NCBI GenBank assembly: GCA_028284545.1 | Contig: JANQRN010000225.1 | Location: forward strand, 1-33,961 | Source of the DNA: Rhodothermales bacterium | GTDB taxonomy: Bacteria > Bacteroidota > Rhodothermia > Rhodothermales > JABDKH01 | Direction of reading: 5' to 3' | Length of the DNA stretch: 33,961 bases | Shown here: piece after piece, positions 25,081 through 33,847 of the stretch | Numbering within the stretch: position 1 is the first letter of the stretch | How the letters are laid out: every line of letters begins with the position of its first letter | The notes under the pieces: model-generated | Database searches by the model: none | What the model was told of the DNA's origin: nothing | Seen by the model: only the letters and a program-made list of their open reading frames with translations | Position numbers and translations under genes: made by a program

Positions 25081-28000
25081 CTAGCGCAGCCTGACCAGCG
25101 TGACGGTCTCGCGTTGCTTTTCCAGCGCAACGACAACGTAGTAGACTCCACTTGCGACCGCCTCTGGTTTCCAGACGACTTGATGTGGCCCCACCTCCTG
25201 CCTCTCGTCACGCAACACGGCCACACGTCTTCCAAGAACGTCAAAAACCGAGACTGTTGTTCGCCCTGGTTGCCCCAGGACGTAATCCAGCGTGACGACT
25301 TCAGAGAACGGATTGGGATAGGCCGGCGACAGCCGGAAATCCCCTGCCGGCACCTCGTCTACGCCGACAGCGGTCACCTCCACGGTGACAGGTGCAGGTC
25401 GTGTTGATTCTGCATTTCCGACGCTGTCAACGGCCAATGCATAGAAGGAGTAGGTTCCGGTTGTTGGCGTTTCGACCCTGATGCTATCTCCTGCGGAAGT
25501 CCCTGCGAAAAGGAACGGTCCATCGTCGATGGAGACGAAAACGGACGAGTGGCTGATGCCTGAGCCGCTCCCGTCATCTGCCAGCCAACGCACTGTCGCG
25601 GAGTCACCTTCCAATGGCGCGGAGAACGGCAACATGTCTGTCGAAGGCGCATCCAGGTCGAGGGTGTTGATGTGGGTGTTCGTCAGGATCGCGTCGTTTA
25701 GGTCAAAGACGATGCTCGCTCGGTTGCTGAGCGCGTCTCCGGTTGCGAGGCCCTCGCGGGGATGGACCGAGAACGAAACAAAGCCCTCCCCCTCGGGAGG
25801 GTTTACGTTTGGCGGCAGTTCGATGCCGACAACCTCCCACCGCAAATTGGGCCCATCCTGTACGAACGTGAACCCCGGATGACTCGACGGTCCCAACTCG
25901 ACGGTCGACGCGTCGAAGTCAGCGTCCAGCGTATCGTCAATCGTTATCCGATAGGCGGCTGCCCCTGCTGTCGCGAGGTTTTCGAAGTAGATCGTGTAGT
26001 CTATCCGCCCGACCTCCGACAGGTAACCGCGTGACCCACTCCCGGCAGGTCCATGTTTTTCGTTTGGGTCCAGTGAGGTGACGGGTTCCAACTCGCGCCG
26101 CGACGTGAAAACAGCTGAACCTGGGCAAGCCTGCACGGCCGCTTGGCCACCTCTCTTGTTCAGGCGTCGAATGTAGTCGCAAGCATCGGTGAACTTCTTG
26201 TACGGACGCGCAACGACCCTGTCAAAGACAAAAATCCCCAGCTCCCCAATGCACTTGGCTATGTTCGTCGTGAACCGCTTCGCCAAAAACGAACCTACGC
26301 TTGGCGTCATCACAGCCTGAAAACTGGAGTACAGCCTCGACGCGCTGGCCAGTTTTGACGAACGCCGACTCAGACGTGACGCCTCGTAGCGAGCATTCTG
26401 CCAGGCGCGGTCCCAGTCAGCAGAACCGTAGGTATCGTAGTCCATCCGTACCGCGCGGCACCACTGATATAGTTGCGTGCTCTTGAAGTCTACAACCTCT
26501 TGGGTCACCTCGGCGAGTGCTACGCCGGCTACTATTGTGAGTCCCGCCGAAATCGGTTCAAACTGCTGCGCGCTCGATTCATGCTTGCTGCTTGCACTCT
26601 CTATGCGGTCAGCCCAGGCCTCAAGGCCAAACGTGCGGGTTTCCCCGGGCTCCATACTGTTAATCCAGAGCAGCGCAGCCGAATCTGACGGTAGTTCATC
26701 GACGGCAAAGTCTGCGGGCAGCATCACGTTCTCGTTGCCCTCGTCGTCAAACCCGGTGATGATCTTGGAGATGTGCCCTCCTTCGCTGAGCGCCAAGACG
26801 GCAATCATGTCACCTGTTGGGCGCCTGCTCGCGTTCGTGTAGGTGTACGTATACAGCAGCGGCGCCCCCACGCGAATTACATCTCGTCCGGTGAGCGTAA
26901 TAACGATGTTCGGCGCCACGCTGATCGGATCCGCGGTAGAGGACAGCAGGTACATGGCGTTCGAGGCAACGTCGACAATCGTCACACGGTTGTTGTCGGG
27001 ATCTCGCGTCAGGTTGGCGGCCCCTGACACCTGCCTCCACGATTGTCCGCCGTCCTCTGAAGCATAGACTTCCAGGGAGTCTTCGTCGTTGTCGCCGAGG
27101 TGGTCGTTGTCGTACTCGAGTATGAGTTCCGTAAGGTTGTTGCCCTCACCAGTGTTGGTGTACACTCGCCACCAGTTGCGAACGGCTGCACCAAACGTGC
27201 GCGGGGTTTGGTTTCCGTGCGTCTCGACAAAAATGGAATCAAAGTCTGCCACAGAGCCCGTACGCACGCTGCTATCGTAGAAGACAGACCGGTCGTTTGC
27301 CCGAGCCGCTGCGTACATCGTGATTCGAGCGAAATTTTCCAGGTTGGCCGGGGCGCCGCCCAGTCCTCCTTCAGGAATCACAAGGTGCCCATCGGTGATC
27401 CGCGCAAAACCATCAAAATCGATCGCGATCTGCGGCAGAACGTTGGTACCCGTCAACGCTACGTCGGGACCGTCTGTAAGGACAAACGCCGATGTCGCGT
27501 CAACGCCCGAAACGTTCCTCGGCCCCGAGCCCGATAGAACAAGTCGTCTTGGGGAGAACGGGCCGTTGACGATAACGTCGCCAGTGGCGCTGATATCGAG
27601 ACTACCCGTCGTTACCCCATTGCTCCAGAGCGTTCCGCCGACCTCGATGTTCTCGACAGCAAAGTTGCCCTCAGAATCAAAAAGGCTGTCTGCAACCACC
27701 AGCGAACCCTCAACAACTACCGGCGCACCAACCCGCATGGATCCCGAGACGGAGAGATCACCGAAGATGTTGGAGCGCCAGAGTTTGGATCGGTCGAAAA
27801 AGGCGATACTGTCCACTGATACATCGGTGTAATCGATGTAAGTCTCGTTCGTAAGTGTAATCGGATGCCCGTCCATGTCGAGGAAGCCGGGCTGCATGCT
27901 GACGGTCGCCGCGCTAAACGTCAGCGGGCTCTCGGCCGTCACTACCGACGAATCCGCGGCGTTCCATTCTCCGCCAAGCGGCGAACCGCTCTCATGGCGG

Positions 28001-28884
28001 ATGTAATTCTCCAGGCCGATGAACTTCGTCGACCGCGTCTCCCAGAACCCACGATTGTCGACCGTCCCATCCACGAGGATCGTGAACTGAGCAAGTGCAT
28101 TGCGGATCGTACCGTTGTTGATCAACGTGCCGCCATTTTGTATTTCGATTGCATCGATAAAGCTGCCTCCGATGTAGGCCTCCAGTATTCCGTTGTTGGT
28201 GACCACCCCCTCGAACACGATCCCCGAAGGAAGACTATGTCGACCGTCCAGCGTAACCGGACCAACTATGGTCCCGCCGTTCAGATAAGTGGTGGAGTCA
28301 CCGACGATCGTATAGCCGTTCGCGTTTAGTCTCCCACCGCGCAGTCGGAAATCAGCCAGGCCGAAAGTGACATCGCTACCCAGCGAAATCCCGACCTCAG
28401 GATCATCGTTGTGCCACACGCTCTCGAGTAGCGCCCCGCCGACGGTACTTATTGTCTGCGCTATTCCACCCTCCAGTTCAGTAATCGAGGGCCTCCACGT
28501 ACCACGATTGATCAGGTCGCCGACGACCCGTATTGCAAGTCCGCTGGGCGAGTTTGGCTCGACGACGCCAGCGTTGTCGACATCGCCATTGACGAGCAGA
28601 TTCTCCTGGAAGGCACCACCAACGAGGTCGCGAATGCTCCCGGCAGCGGTGATAGTCAAATTTCGGCAGACGTCGTCGCGCGCCACGACGACCGGTCCCT
28701 GAACCGTTACGTCATCGGTCGCTGTCGGAACAGTGCCGCCGATCCACGTAGTTGACTCCCACCAGTCACCGCCTGCGGTTGTCGATGTGATTTGGGCAGA
28801 ACTGGCATTGCAGGCGGCGGTTGCGGCAACTGCGAGGCAGGTCGCGAGGATTCGCGCTGCTACTGATCGAGAGGGCGCTGACAT
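25081..28884 (-). CDS. Large T9SS-exported surface protein with DUF7619 domain
   Basis: The 1267-residue protein (from Met at 28884; the tracked start adds 14 residues) has a signal peptide ending ...CNASSA before QITS. The first ~560 residues are beta-helix-like, with repeated V-x-N-x-G/L strands (GDVDNAGVVEPN, GTVDNRGFWE). A discoidin/BNR-like segment (YASEDGGQSW) and a CARDB-like sandwich follow. Residues ~795-920 are an arginine-rich, probably helical stretch with four cysteines (WC, KC, AC, QAC). SLDPNEKHGP starts a DUF7619 domain, typical of T9SS proteins. A fibronectin/Ig-like domain and a sorting domain (PAYPNPFSEVVTLDYVLG ... ASGVYYVVV) end it. It lies 34 bases before the hybrid regulator gene, so the two are probably cotranscribed. 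Likely an adhesin or stalk protein; ligand unknown. Confidence 0.88.
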   Translation of the reverse strand: MSAPSRSVAARILATCLAVAATAACNASSAQITSTTAGGDWWESTTWIGGTVPTATDDVTVQGPVVVARDDVCRNLTITAAGSIRDLVGGAFQENLLVNGDVDNAGVVEPNSPSGLAIRVVGDLINRGTWRPSITELEGGIAQTISTVGGALLESVWHNDDPEVGISLGSDVTFGLADFRLRGGRLNANGYTIVGDSTTYLNGGTIVGPVTLDGRHSLPSGIVFEGVVTNNGILEAYIGGSFIDAIEIQNGGTLINNGTIRNALAQFTILVDGTVDNRGFWETRSTKFIGLENYIRHESGSPLGGEWNAADSSVVTAESPLTFSAATVSMQPGFLDMDGHPITLTNETYIDYTDVSVDSIAFFDRSKLWRSNIFGDLSVSGSMRVGAPVVVEGSLVVADSLFDSEGNFAVENIEVGGTLWSNGVTTGSLDISATGDVIVNGPFSPRRLVLSGSGPRNVSGVDATSAFVLTDGPDVALTGTNVLPQIAIDFDGFARITDGHLVIPEGGLGGAPANLENFARITMYAAARANDRSVFYDSSVRTGSVADFDSIFVETHGNQTPRTFGAAVRNWWRVYTNTGEGNNLTELILEYDNDHLGDNDEDSLEVYASEDGGQSWRQVSGAANLTRDPDNNRVTIVDVASNAMYLLSSTADPISVAPNIVITLTGRDVIRVGAPLLYTYTYTNASRRPTGDMIAVLALSEGGHISKIITGFDDEGNENVMLPADFAVDELPSDSAALLWINSMEPGETRTFGLEAWADRIESASSKHESSAQQFEPISAGLTIVAGVALAEVTQEVVDFKSTQLYQWCRAVRMDYDTYGSADWDRAWQNARYEASRLSRRSSKLASASRLYSSFQAVMTPSVGSFLAKRFTTNIAKCIGELGIFVFDRVVARPYKKFTDACDYIRRLNKRGGQAAVQACPGSAVFTSRRELEPVTSLDPNEKHGPAGSGSRGYLSEVGRIDYTIYFENLATAGAAAYRITIDDTLDADFDASTVELGPSSHPGFTFVQDGPNLRWEVVGIELPPNVNPPEGEGFVSFSVHPREGLATGDALSNRASIVFDLNDAILTNTHINTLDLDAPSTDMLPFSAPLEGDSATVRWLADDGSGSGISHSSVFVSIDDGPFLFAGTSAGDSIRVETPTTGTYSFYALAVDSVGNAESTRPAPVTVEVTAVGVDEVPAGDFRLSPAYPNPFSEVVTLDYVLGQPGRTTVSVFDVLGRRVAVLRDERQEVGPHQVVWKPEAVASGVYYVVVALEKQRETVTLVRLR

Positions 28885-29005
28885 GGCAAGACCGGTGACA
28901 CGAGAGGTGACATGTGAAACTGCCACCCAAAATGCTCACAGACGCCCATCGCAAATGCGGCATTCACTGCCAAACATGCGTCAGCAACGTCCAAAAGTGC
29001 GCCAG

Positions 29006-31399
29006 CTACTCGTATCTGAGCGCCTTTACAGGATCCGTCAGCGACGCCTTCACTGAGTGGAAGCCGACGGTCAGGACCGTGACCGCCAGCGTGATCAGGC
29101 CGGCAGTGACGAATACGCCAACGCCGACGTCGACACGAAAGGCAAATCGCTCCAGCCATTTCGTCATTGCGAAGTAGGCGATCGGGCTCCCGATCACAAA
29201 CGCTACCAACACCAGTCGGCTGAAGTCGCGTGACAGCAGCAGTACGATGTCACCCAGGCTTGCACCCAGCGTCTTGCGCACGCCAATCTCTTTGCGTCGC
29301 TGCACGACCATGAACGCCGCAAGTCCGAACAAGCCGAGGCAGGCAATCACCAGCGCCAGCACCGTGATCACAGAGAACGCCACGCTGAGTCGCTGCTCAG
29401 CCCGGTGCAGAGAGTTGTATGCGTCGTCCAGGAATACGTACTCGAAGGGATATCCTGGAAGGAAAGTCTGCGCGACTTCCCCAATCTGATCAACGGTCCC
29501 CGACACATCGTCTGAGCTGACCTTCACGAGCACTTTCCGGATCCACCCTGAGTCGATACTCAGCGCCAGCGGATTGATCTCGAGGTGCGACGAGTGGTAC
29601 TGGAAATCCTGAACGACGCCAACGACCTCCTTCGGCTCCGAACCGATGACTATCTGCTTTCCGACCGCGGAATCCCAACCCAGACGCCGTTTGGCCGTCT
29701 CGTTGATGATGACGGCTGCACCCGCATCAGCAGCCCGTTCGGCTTCGAAGTCGCGCCCCTCCACGATCTCAAGGCCGAGCAGGTCGGTATATCCGTAGTT
29801 GATCGCGGTGCGGTAGATAGTCATCTCGTCATCACCCTGGTGACCATCCCAGTCGCTGATCAGCGTAGACGAATCTATGTTTGTCGGAACGTGGCCTGAT
29901 GAGGTCACAGCAACGACGCCCGGTACGCGCGACAGCTCGTCGCGCATCGCGGGCCAACGTTCGCCAAACTCCCACTCGCGGATATTCACCGAGACGATAT
30001 GGTCTCGCGACATCCCCGTGTCGGCTTGCTGAATGTACCCGAGCTGCTTGTTGATTACCACCGTGCCGAAAACAAGCGCGATGCTAACGGCAAATTGCGT
30101 AACGACAAGCGCGTTTCGCAGCCGAGATCGAGAGCCAACCTTCGAGGCTGCGGATTTCAGAACACGCGACGGTGCCATTCGCGAGAGTATTACGGCCGGA
30201 TACAGGCCTGATATCACGCCAACCGCGATCGCAATCAGCGGGACAACCAAAAGGAACGAGGGGTCCAGCAGCATCGAGAGCGGAATTTCCCGCTCGACCA
30301 TCGTTGCAAACCCGGGCAGTAGCAGTTTTACCGCGGCGACCGCTATAGCGGCGGCAAAGAGCGCAAGCAGGACTGATTCGCCCAGAAACTGAAGTAGTAA
30401 CTGATGTCGGTCAGCCCCCGCGGCTTTACGGACCCCAACTTCACGCGCACGAGTGGCCGACCGCGCGGACGCCAGGTTCGTATAGTTGACGCATGCAGTG
30501 AACATGATGATTGTGGCAGCGAGAATCAGTAGCCACACGTACCGCACGTCGCCCCGGCCGGGCGGATCGAAGTTGGCCCGCGAACGCAGGTGCAGGTCAC
30601 CAAGAGGCTGCGGAAAGTATGTGGCAATCGAAGCGCCGGTTTCCTGCACCCAGCTCAGCTCCGATACGTTTCTCGTGACAATTTCCTGCAGGTCGGCCTG
30701 AAACGTTGACAGATCGGTACCCGATCGAAGAACGACGTAGTTGTAGTAGCTGCTATTGCTCCACGAGTCATTCTCTTGCCGATTGGACGTCGATAGCGAG
30801 ACGATGTAGGAAAAGTCGAGATGAGAGTTCGCGGGAGGCTCTACAGCGATACCCGTTATCGTCACCCGGTATTCGTCACGGAAGTGCACAACTGAGAACT
30901 CGCGCCCAACGACATCGCCTGTGCCAAACAGCTTGTCCGCAAACTCCGGTGTAACAACGGCCGAGTTCGGTGACGCCAGCACCGAGGATTCATCGCCGGC
31001 GAGAAGGTCGAAATCGAAGACACGAAAGAACGAGGGCGTTGCGAAGACGCCGTCATCCATGAAGCTCTTGTCATCGGCCCGTATGAGGGCCGGCAGGTTG
31101 CCGACAACGGTCGCCTCTTCAACGTAGGCCAACTCATCGCGCAGCGCGATCTCGAGAGGCCGCGGTGAGACCGCAAACTCGTTGGATCCCAGGAAGAAGT
31201 TGTCCGGCTGGCGCTGGACAATCCTGTACGTACGATCAACCCTCTCGTGGAACTGATCGTAGCTCAGCTCGAAGCGCACAAATAGCGCTATCAGCAACAC
31301 CACTGTTAGCCCGAGTGCTAGCCCGAACACATTGAGTGACGAATGCAGCGTGTGCTTTCTGAAAGCACGGAGTGCTACGAGCAGATAGTTCTTCAGCAT
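29006..31399 (-). CDS. MacB/FtsX-type ABC transporter permease
   Basis: The 797-residue permease has the double-MacB layout common in Bacteroidota. An N-terminal helix (LNVFGLALGLTVVLLIALFV) is followed by a periplasmic core to about residue 280, then three helices with the coupling motif AREVGVRKAAGA. A fourth helix (VVTQFAVSIALVFGTVVI) precedes a second periplasmic core. The C-terminal FtsX unit has RRKEIGVRKTLGAS and the ending SLTDPVKALRYE. Such proteins couple cytosolic ATP hydrolysis to periplasmic work such as export of lipoproteins, peptides or drugs. No ATPase partner is in the window, which is usual for this subfamily. Met at 31399 is preferred to the tracked TTG at 31414. The next gene on the strand begins 121 bases downstream. 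Confidence 0.93.
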   Translation of the reverse strand: MLKNYLLVALRAFRKHTLHSSLNVFGLALGLTVVLLIALFVRFELSYDQFHERVDRTYRIVQRQPDNFFLGSNEFAVSPRPLEIALRDELAYVEEATVVGNLPALIRADDKSFMDDGVFATPSFFRVFDFDLLAGDESSVLASPNSAVVTPEFADKLFGTGDVVGREFSVVHFRDEYRVTITGIAVEPPANSHLDFSYIVSLSTSNRQENDSWSNSSYYNYVVLRSGTDLSTFQADLQEIVTRNVSELSWVQETGASIATYFPQPLGDLHLRSRANFDPPGRGDVRYVWLLILAATIIMFTACVNYTNLASARSATRAREVGVRKAAGADRHQLLLQFLGESVLLALFAAAIAVAAVKLLLPGFATMVEREIPLSMLLDPSFLLVVPLIAIAVGVISGLYPAVILSRMAPSRVLKSAASKVGSRSRLRNALVVTQFAVSIALVFGTVVINKQLGYIQQADTGMSRDHIVSVNIREWEFGERWPAMRDELSRVPGVVAVTSSGHVPTNIDSSTLISDWDGHQGDDEMTIYRTAINYGYTDLLGLEIVEGRDFEAERAADAGAAVIINETAKRRLGWDSAVGKQIVIGSEPKEVVGVVQDFQYHSSHLEINPLALSIDSGWIRKVLVKVSSDDVSGTVDQIGEVAQTFLPGYPFEYVFLDDAYNSLHRAEQRLSVAFSVITVLALVIACLGLFGLAAFMVVQRRKEIGVRKTLGASLGDIVLLLSRDFSRLVLVAFVIGSPIAYFAMTKWLERFAFRVDVGVGVFVTAGLITLAVTVLTVGFHSVKASLTDPVKALRYE

Positions 31400-31620
31400 C
31401 GGTGTCGGGTACAAGTTCAGTTCCCCAGCGATTTACAATCAGCGTGCCAAGGCACACGGACGACGCCGGAAGTCCGCGTGGTGACGCCCGTGGGGAATCC
31501 TGTGACAAATCTGCGCACATTCGACGGCCCGCGTGACCGCCCACAGAACACACGGTGTTCGGAGGCGGACACCCCAGCCTGCCTGAGAATGCAAAATCTT
31601 TAAGTTGAGCGGATACGTCA
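31400..31620. other. Intergenic region between the ABC permease and the 51-codon ORF
   Basis: The region holds the divergent promoters of the permease and of the small ORF, neither of which I can pin down. A strong hairpin lies at 31554-31573: GGTGTTCG pairs with CGGACACC around a GAGG loop. It is 47 bases before the small ORF. The 86-aa tracked ORF across this region overlaps the permease gene antisense and does not look like protein. Confidence 0.35.
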
Positions 31621-31776
31621 ATGAGATTACCATGCCAATACTGTTGGAATGGCGATCACGAAAACTCGAACGCGATCAGTCGCCTGCGATACAATACACG
31701 CTACCTTCCACTGATCATGAAGCGTATCGAGGAGGCCGCGCCGCCGGGTGCGGATGTAACGAGTTGGAGGTATTGA
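31621..31776 (+). CDS. Small hypothetical protein with N-terminal CxxC (51 aa, not in the ORF track)
   Basis: ATG 31621 to TGA 31774-31776 encodes MRLPCQYCWNGDHENSNA... ending ...APPGADVTSWRY. The in-frame TGA at 31606 shows this ATG is the first possible start. The N-terminus has PCQYC with a GDH just after, a possible half zinc-ribbon or metal/redox site. The middle is basic and aromatic (RLRYNTRYLPLIMKRIEE). I do not recognise the family. The composition looks protein-like, but the frame is short and its third-position GC is somewhat below that of its neighbours. It is the only reading I can offer for the 457-base gap between the permease and the DUF2867 gene. Confidence 0.42.
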   Translation: MRLPCQYCWNGDHENSNAISRLRYNTRYLPLIMKRIEEAAPPGADVTSWRY

Positions 31777-31804
31777 GGGGCTGAGGCGCAAGGCCTGAAG
31801 GGAT

Positions 31805-31828
31805 GAGACCTGAGACCTGAGACCTGAG
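31805..31828. repeat. Heptanucleotide tandem repeat (GAGACCT)n
   Basis: Three perfect GAGACCT copies (31805-31825) plus GAG of a fourth lie about 30 bases beyond the 3' end of the DUF2867 gene. Degenerate purine-rich sequence (GAGGGGCTGAGGCG) precedes them. Confidence 0.85.
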
Positions 31829-31835
31829 GCGAACG

Positions 31836-31854
31836 TAGCCCACTGATTGGGCTA
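31836..31854 (-). terminator. Hairpin just after the DUF2867 stop
   Basis: TAGCCC (31836-31841) pairs with GGGCTA (31849-31854) around 7 bases, beginning 2 bases after the - strand stop codon. It lacks a T-tract, so it may end transcription weakly or protect the 3' end. Confidence 0.4.
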
Positions 31855-31856
31855 TG

Positions 31857-32447
31857 CTACCGAGTATACCGGGAGCGCCACGCACGTTCGAATCTGCGGA
31901 AGAGTGACGGGTAGACGATCCACTTTCGAAACGGATCAATCAGCGTCAGATAGATCGGTGTGATGGCTCCAACGGGTTTCGTGTGTATTGCCCACACAAG
32001 TCGGTAGCCGTCGCGGCGTGGCTGAAGGACGTACACGAGTGCTGCATGAACAGTTGCGTTGCGGATCTCGCTCAGCGCTTCGTGTTCGAATACGTAGAGC
32101 ACTGTGAACGGGCCATCCCGTTTTCCAGACTGGACCAAAGACTCCGAACGGTCAGCGTCGGTCAGCCGCTGCGCAACCAGTCCGTCGCCAGACGAGGTCT
32201 CGCGATCCCAGCCGAAGAGCCGGCCAAGAGCTCTGCGTAGCCCAAAGAGTAGCGCGGTTGCGGGTCCTGGTTTCGCGGCGGCGACCATTGCGCGAACGTC
32301 GGCCAGCGTCCTGCCCGTCCCACCACCCGGCAAGTCAACAAACCACACATCGTGCAGCGGAATATCCGCCAGTAGTGTGTGAGACCGAAGATCCAGCGCC
32401 GAGTACTCTGTCTCCTCGAGCGCTCCGTAGGTTGGTTGCGATTTCAT
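31857..32447 (-). CDS. DUF2867 family protein
   Basis: The 196-residue product has the DUF2867 pattern: DYRD/ALDLRSH-type opening, FVDLPGGGTGRTLADVRAM, then FGLRRALGRLFGWD, and FTVLYVFEHEALSEIRNATVHAAL. The conserved C-terminus LTLIDPFRKWIVYPSLFRR is also present. Family function is unknown; members often accompany NAD-dependent epimerase or transport genes. No export signal is present. I chose Met 32447 because the tracked start at 32588 adds 47 residues (MEGEGEVGVERLGFW...) that read through the heptamer-repeat border and match nothing. The gene diverges from the DUF819 gene across a 223-base region and has heptanucleotide repeats on both sides. Confidence 0.8.
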   Translation of the reverse strand: MKSQPTYGALEETEYSALDLRSHTLLADIPLHDVWFVDLPGGGTGRTLADVRAMVAAAKPGPATALLFGLRRALGRLFGWDRETSSGDGLVAQRLTDADRSESLVQSGKRDGPFTVLYVFEHEALSEIRNATVHAALVYVLQPRRDGYRLVWAIHTKPVGAITPIYLTLIDPFRKWIVYPSLFRRFERAWRSRYTR

Positions 32448-32570
32448 TTGCGAGAACGTGTCAAGAGGCGCGCCAGGACAACAACGCAGGGGCGGTTTGA
32501 CGGGTTCAGCGAATATCGCTACTCTGCTCGAACCTCGGTTCACCCAGAACCCCAGCCGCTCAACTCCCAC

Positions 32571-32650
<80 letters not shown>

Positions 32651-32670
32651 CACACCGCCTGCCCGTCCCT

Positions 32671-33843
32671 GTGGCGCAAAGCATCTTCGTAATAGCCGTC
32701 CTAGCGGCGCTGGTCGCCCTTTCTGAGTGGCTGGTCCGCCGAACACCGGCCAAGCATATCGGGTCGGCACTGCTCGTGATTCTGTTGACAGCGGTTGTCG
32801 CAAACCTGGGTGTTATTCCAACCACATCAACAGCCGAGAATCCGGTGGGCGCCTATGAGTTCATCTTTGGTGCCATCGCTCCAATATCCGTGTTCTGGCT
32901 GCTTCTCAACGTGAACCTGCGTGCGGTTCTCAAGGCAGGCCTGCCTATTCTCTCGCTGTTTGCGATCGGCTCGCTGGCGACGGTCGTAGGCGTCTTCGCG
33001 GGAATGTTCGTGGTGAACGGTGCGTCTGCCTTCGGAGAAGACTTCGGCGCACTTGGAGGTATGTTCGCGGGCACCTACACGGGTGGTTCGGTCAACTTTA
33101 ATGCCGTTGCTCTCCACTACGAGGTCATGAGACAGGGAGTCCTCTACGGTGGTGCCGTAGTTGTCGACAACATTGTCACGACGGTCTGGATCGCGATCAC
33201 GTTGGCTGTCCCGCGCATCGTGTCAGGGGTGGCACGTCGGCGACCCGGTATCGCCAGCAAGATCCGCATCGAAGCATCGCTCGGTATTCAGGATGACACG
33301 GAGTCATTGCACCCGCTCGACATCGGTATAACGCTCGCACTTGGCTTTGGCGCGCTCGCACTCTCCAACTGGCTGTCCGAGCGCCTGGCAGATTTTGCGG
33401 TGGTCCCACCGATCTTGATCATAACGACGCTCGCGCTCATCATAGCTCAGCTGCCCGTCGCGTCCCGCATTAAGGGTGCACGTGCGCTTGGCATGTTCGC
33501 GGTCTACCTCTTCCTGGCCGTCATCGGCGCGTACTGCGACCTCGGCGCGCTCGCTGACATCGGGGCACTCGGACTCAACCTACTGTTGTTCGCCAGTGTC
33601 GCCGTGTTCGTTCACGGTGTCCTTACGTACGGCGCCGCCGCCCTCTTTCGTATTGACTCGTCCATCGCATCGGTGGCCTCCCAGGCCAATGTTGGAGGCG
33701 GAACGTCGGCACTGGCGCTCGCGAGGAGCCTTGGACGCGACGACCTCGTCTTGCCGGCGGTGCTTATCGGATCCCTCGGCAACGCGCTTGGTACCTACCT
33801 CGGATTCTGGACGGCTGCGGCACTGCCGGGGCTGCTCGGCTAG
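32671..33843 (+). CDS. DUF819 family integral membrane protein
   Basis: The 390-residue protein has about ten membrane segments (e.g. SIFVIAVLAALVALSEWLV, ALLVILLTAVVANLGVI) and the DUF819 signature. AISVFW-like APISVFWLLLNVNL, then GGMFAGTYTGGSVNFNAVAL, and in the second half ASVASQANVGGGTSALALA with a final GSLGNALGTYLGF. The glycine-rich inverted halves look like a secondary transporter, but no substrate is known. The start is GTG; an in-frame TAA lies at 32644 inside the end of the heptamer tract, so no longer N-terminus is possible. There is no clear Shine-Dalgarno site. The next ORF starts 4 bases after its stop. Confidence 0.9.
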   Translation: MAQSIFVIAVLAALVALSEWLVRRTPAKHIGSALLVILLTAVVANLGVIPTTSTAENPVGAYEFIFGAIAPISVFWLLLNVNLRAVLKAGLPILSLFAIGSLATVVGVFAGMFVVNGASAFGEDFGALGGMFAGTYTGGSVNFNAVALHYEVMRQGVLYGGAVVVDNIVTTVWIAITLAVPRIVSGVARRRPGIASKIRIEASLGIQDDTESLHPLDIGITLALGFGALALSNWLSERLADFAVVPPILIITTLALIIAQLPVASRIKGARALGMFAVYLFLAVIGAYCDLGALADIGALGLNLLLFASVAVFVHGVLTYGAAALFRIDSSIASVASQANVGGGTSALALARSLGRDDLVLPAVLIGSLGNALGTYLGFWTAAALPGLLG

Positions 33844-33847
33844 CAGT

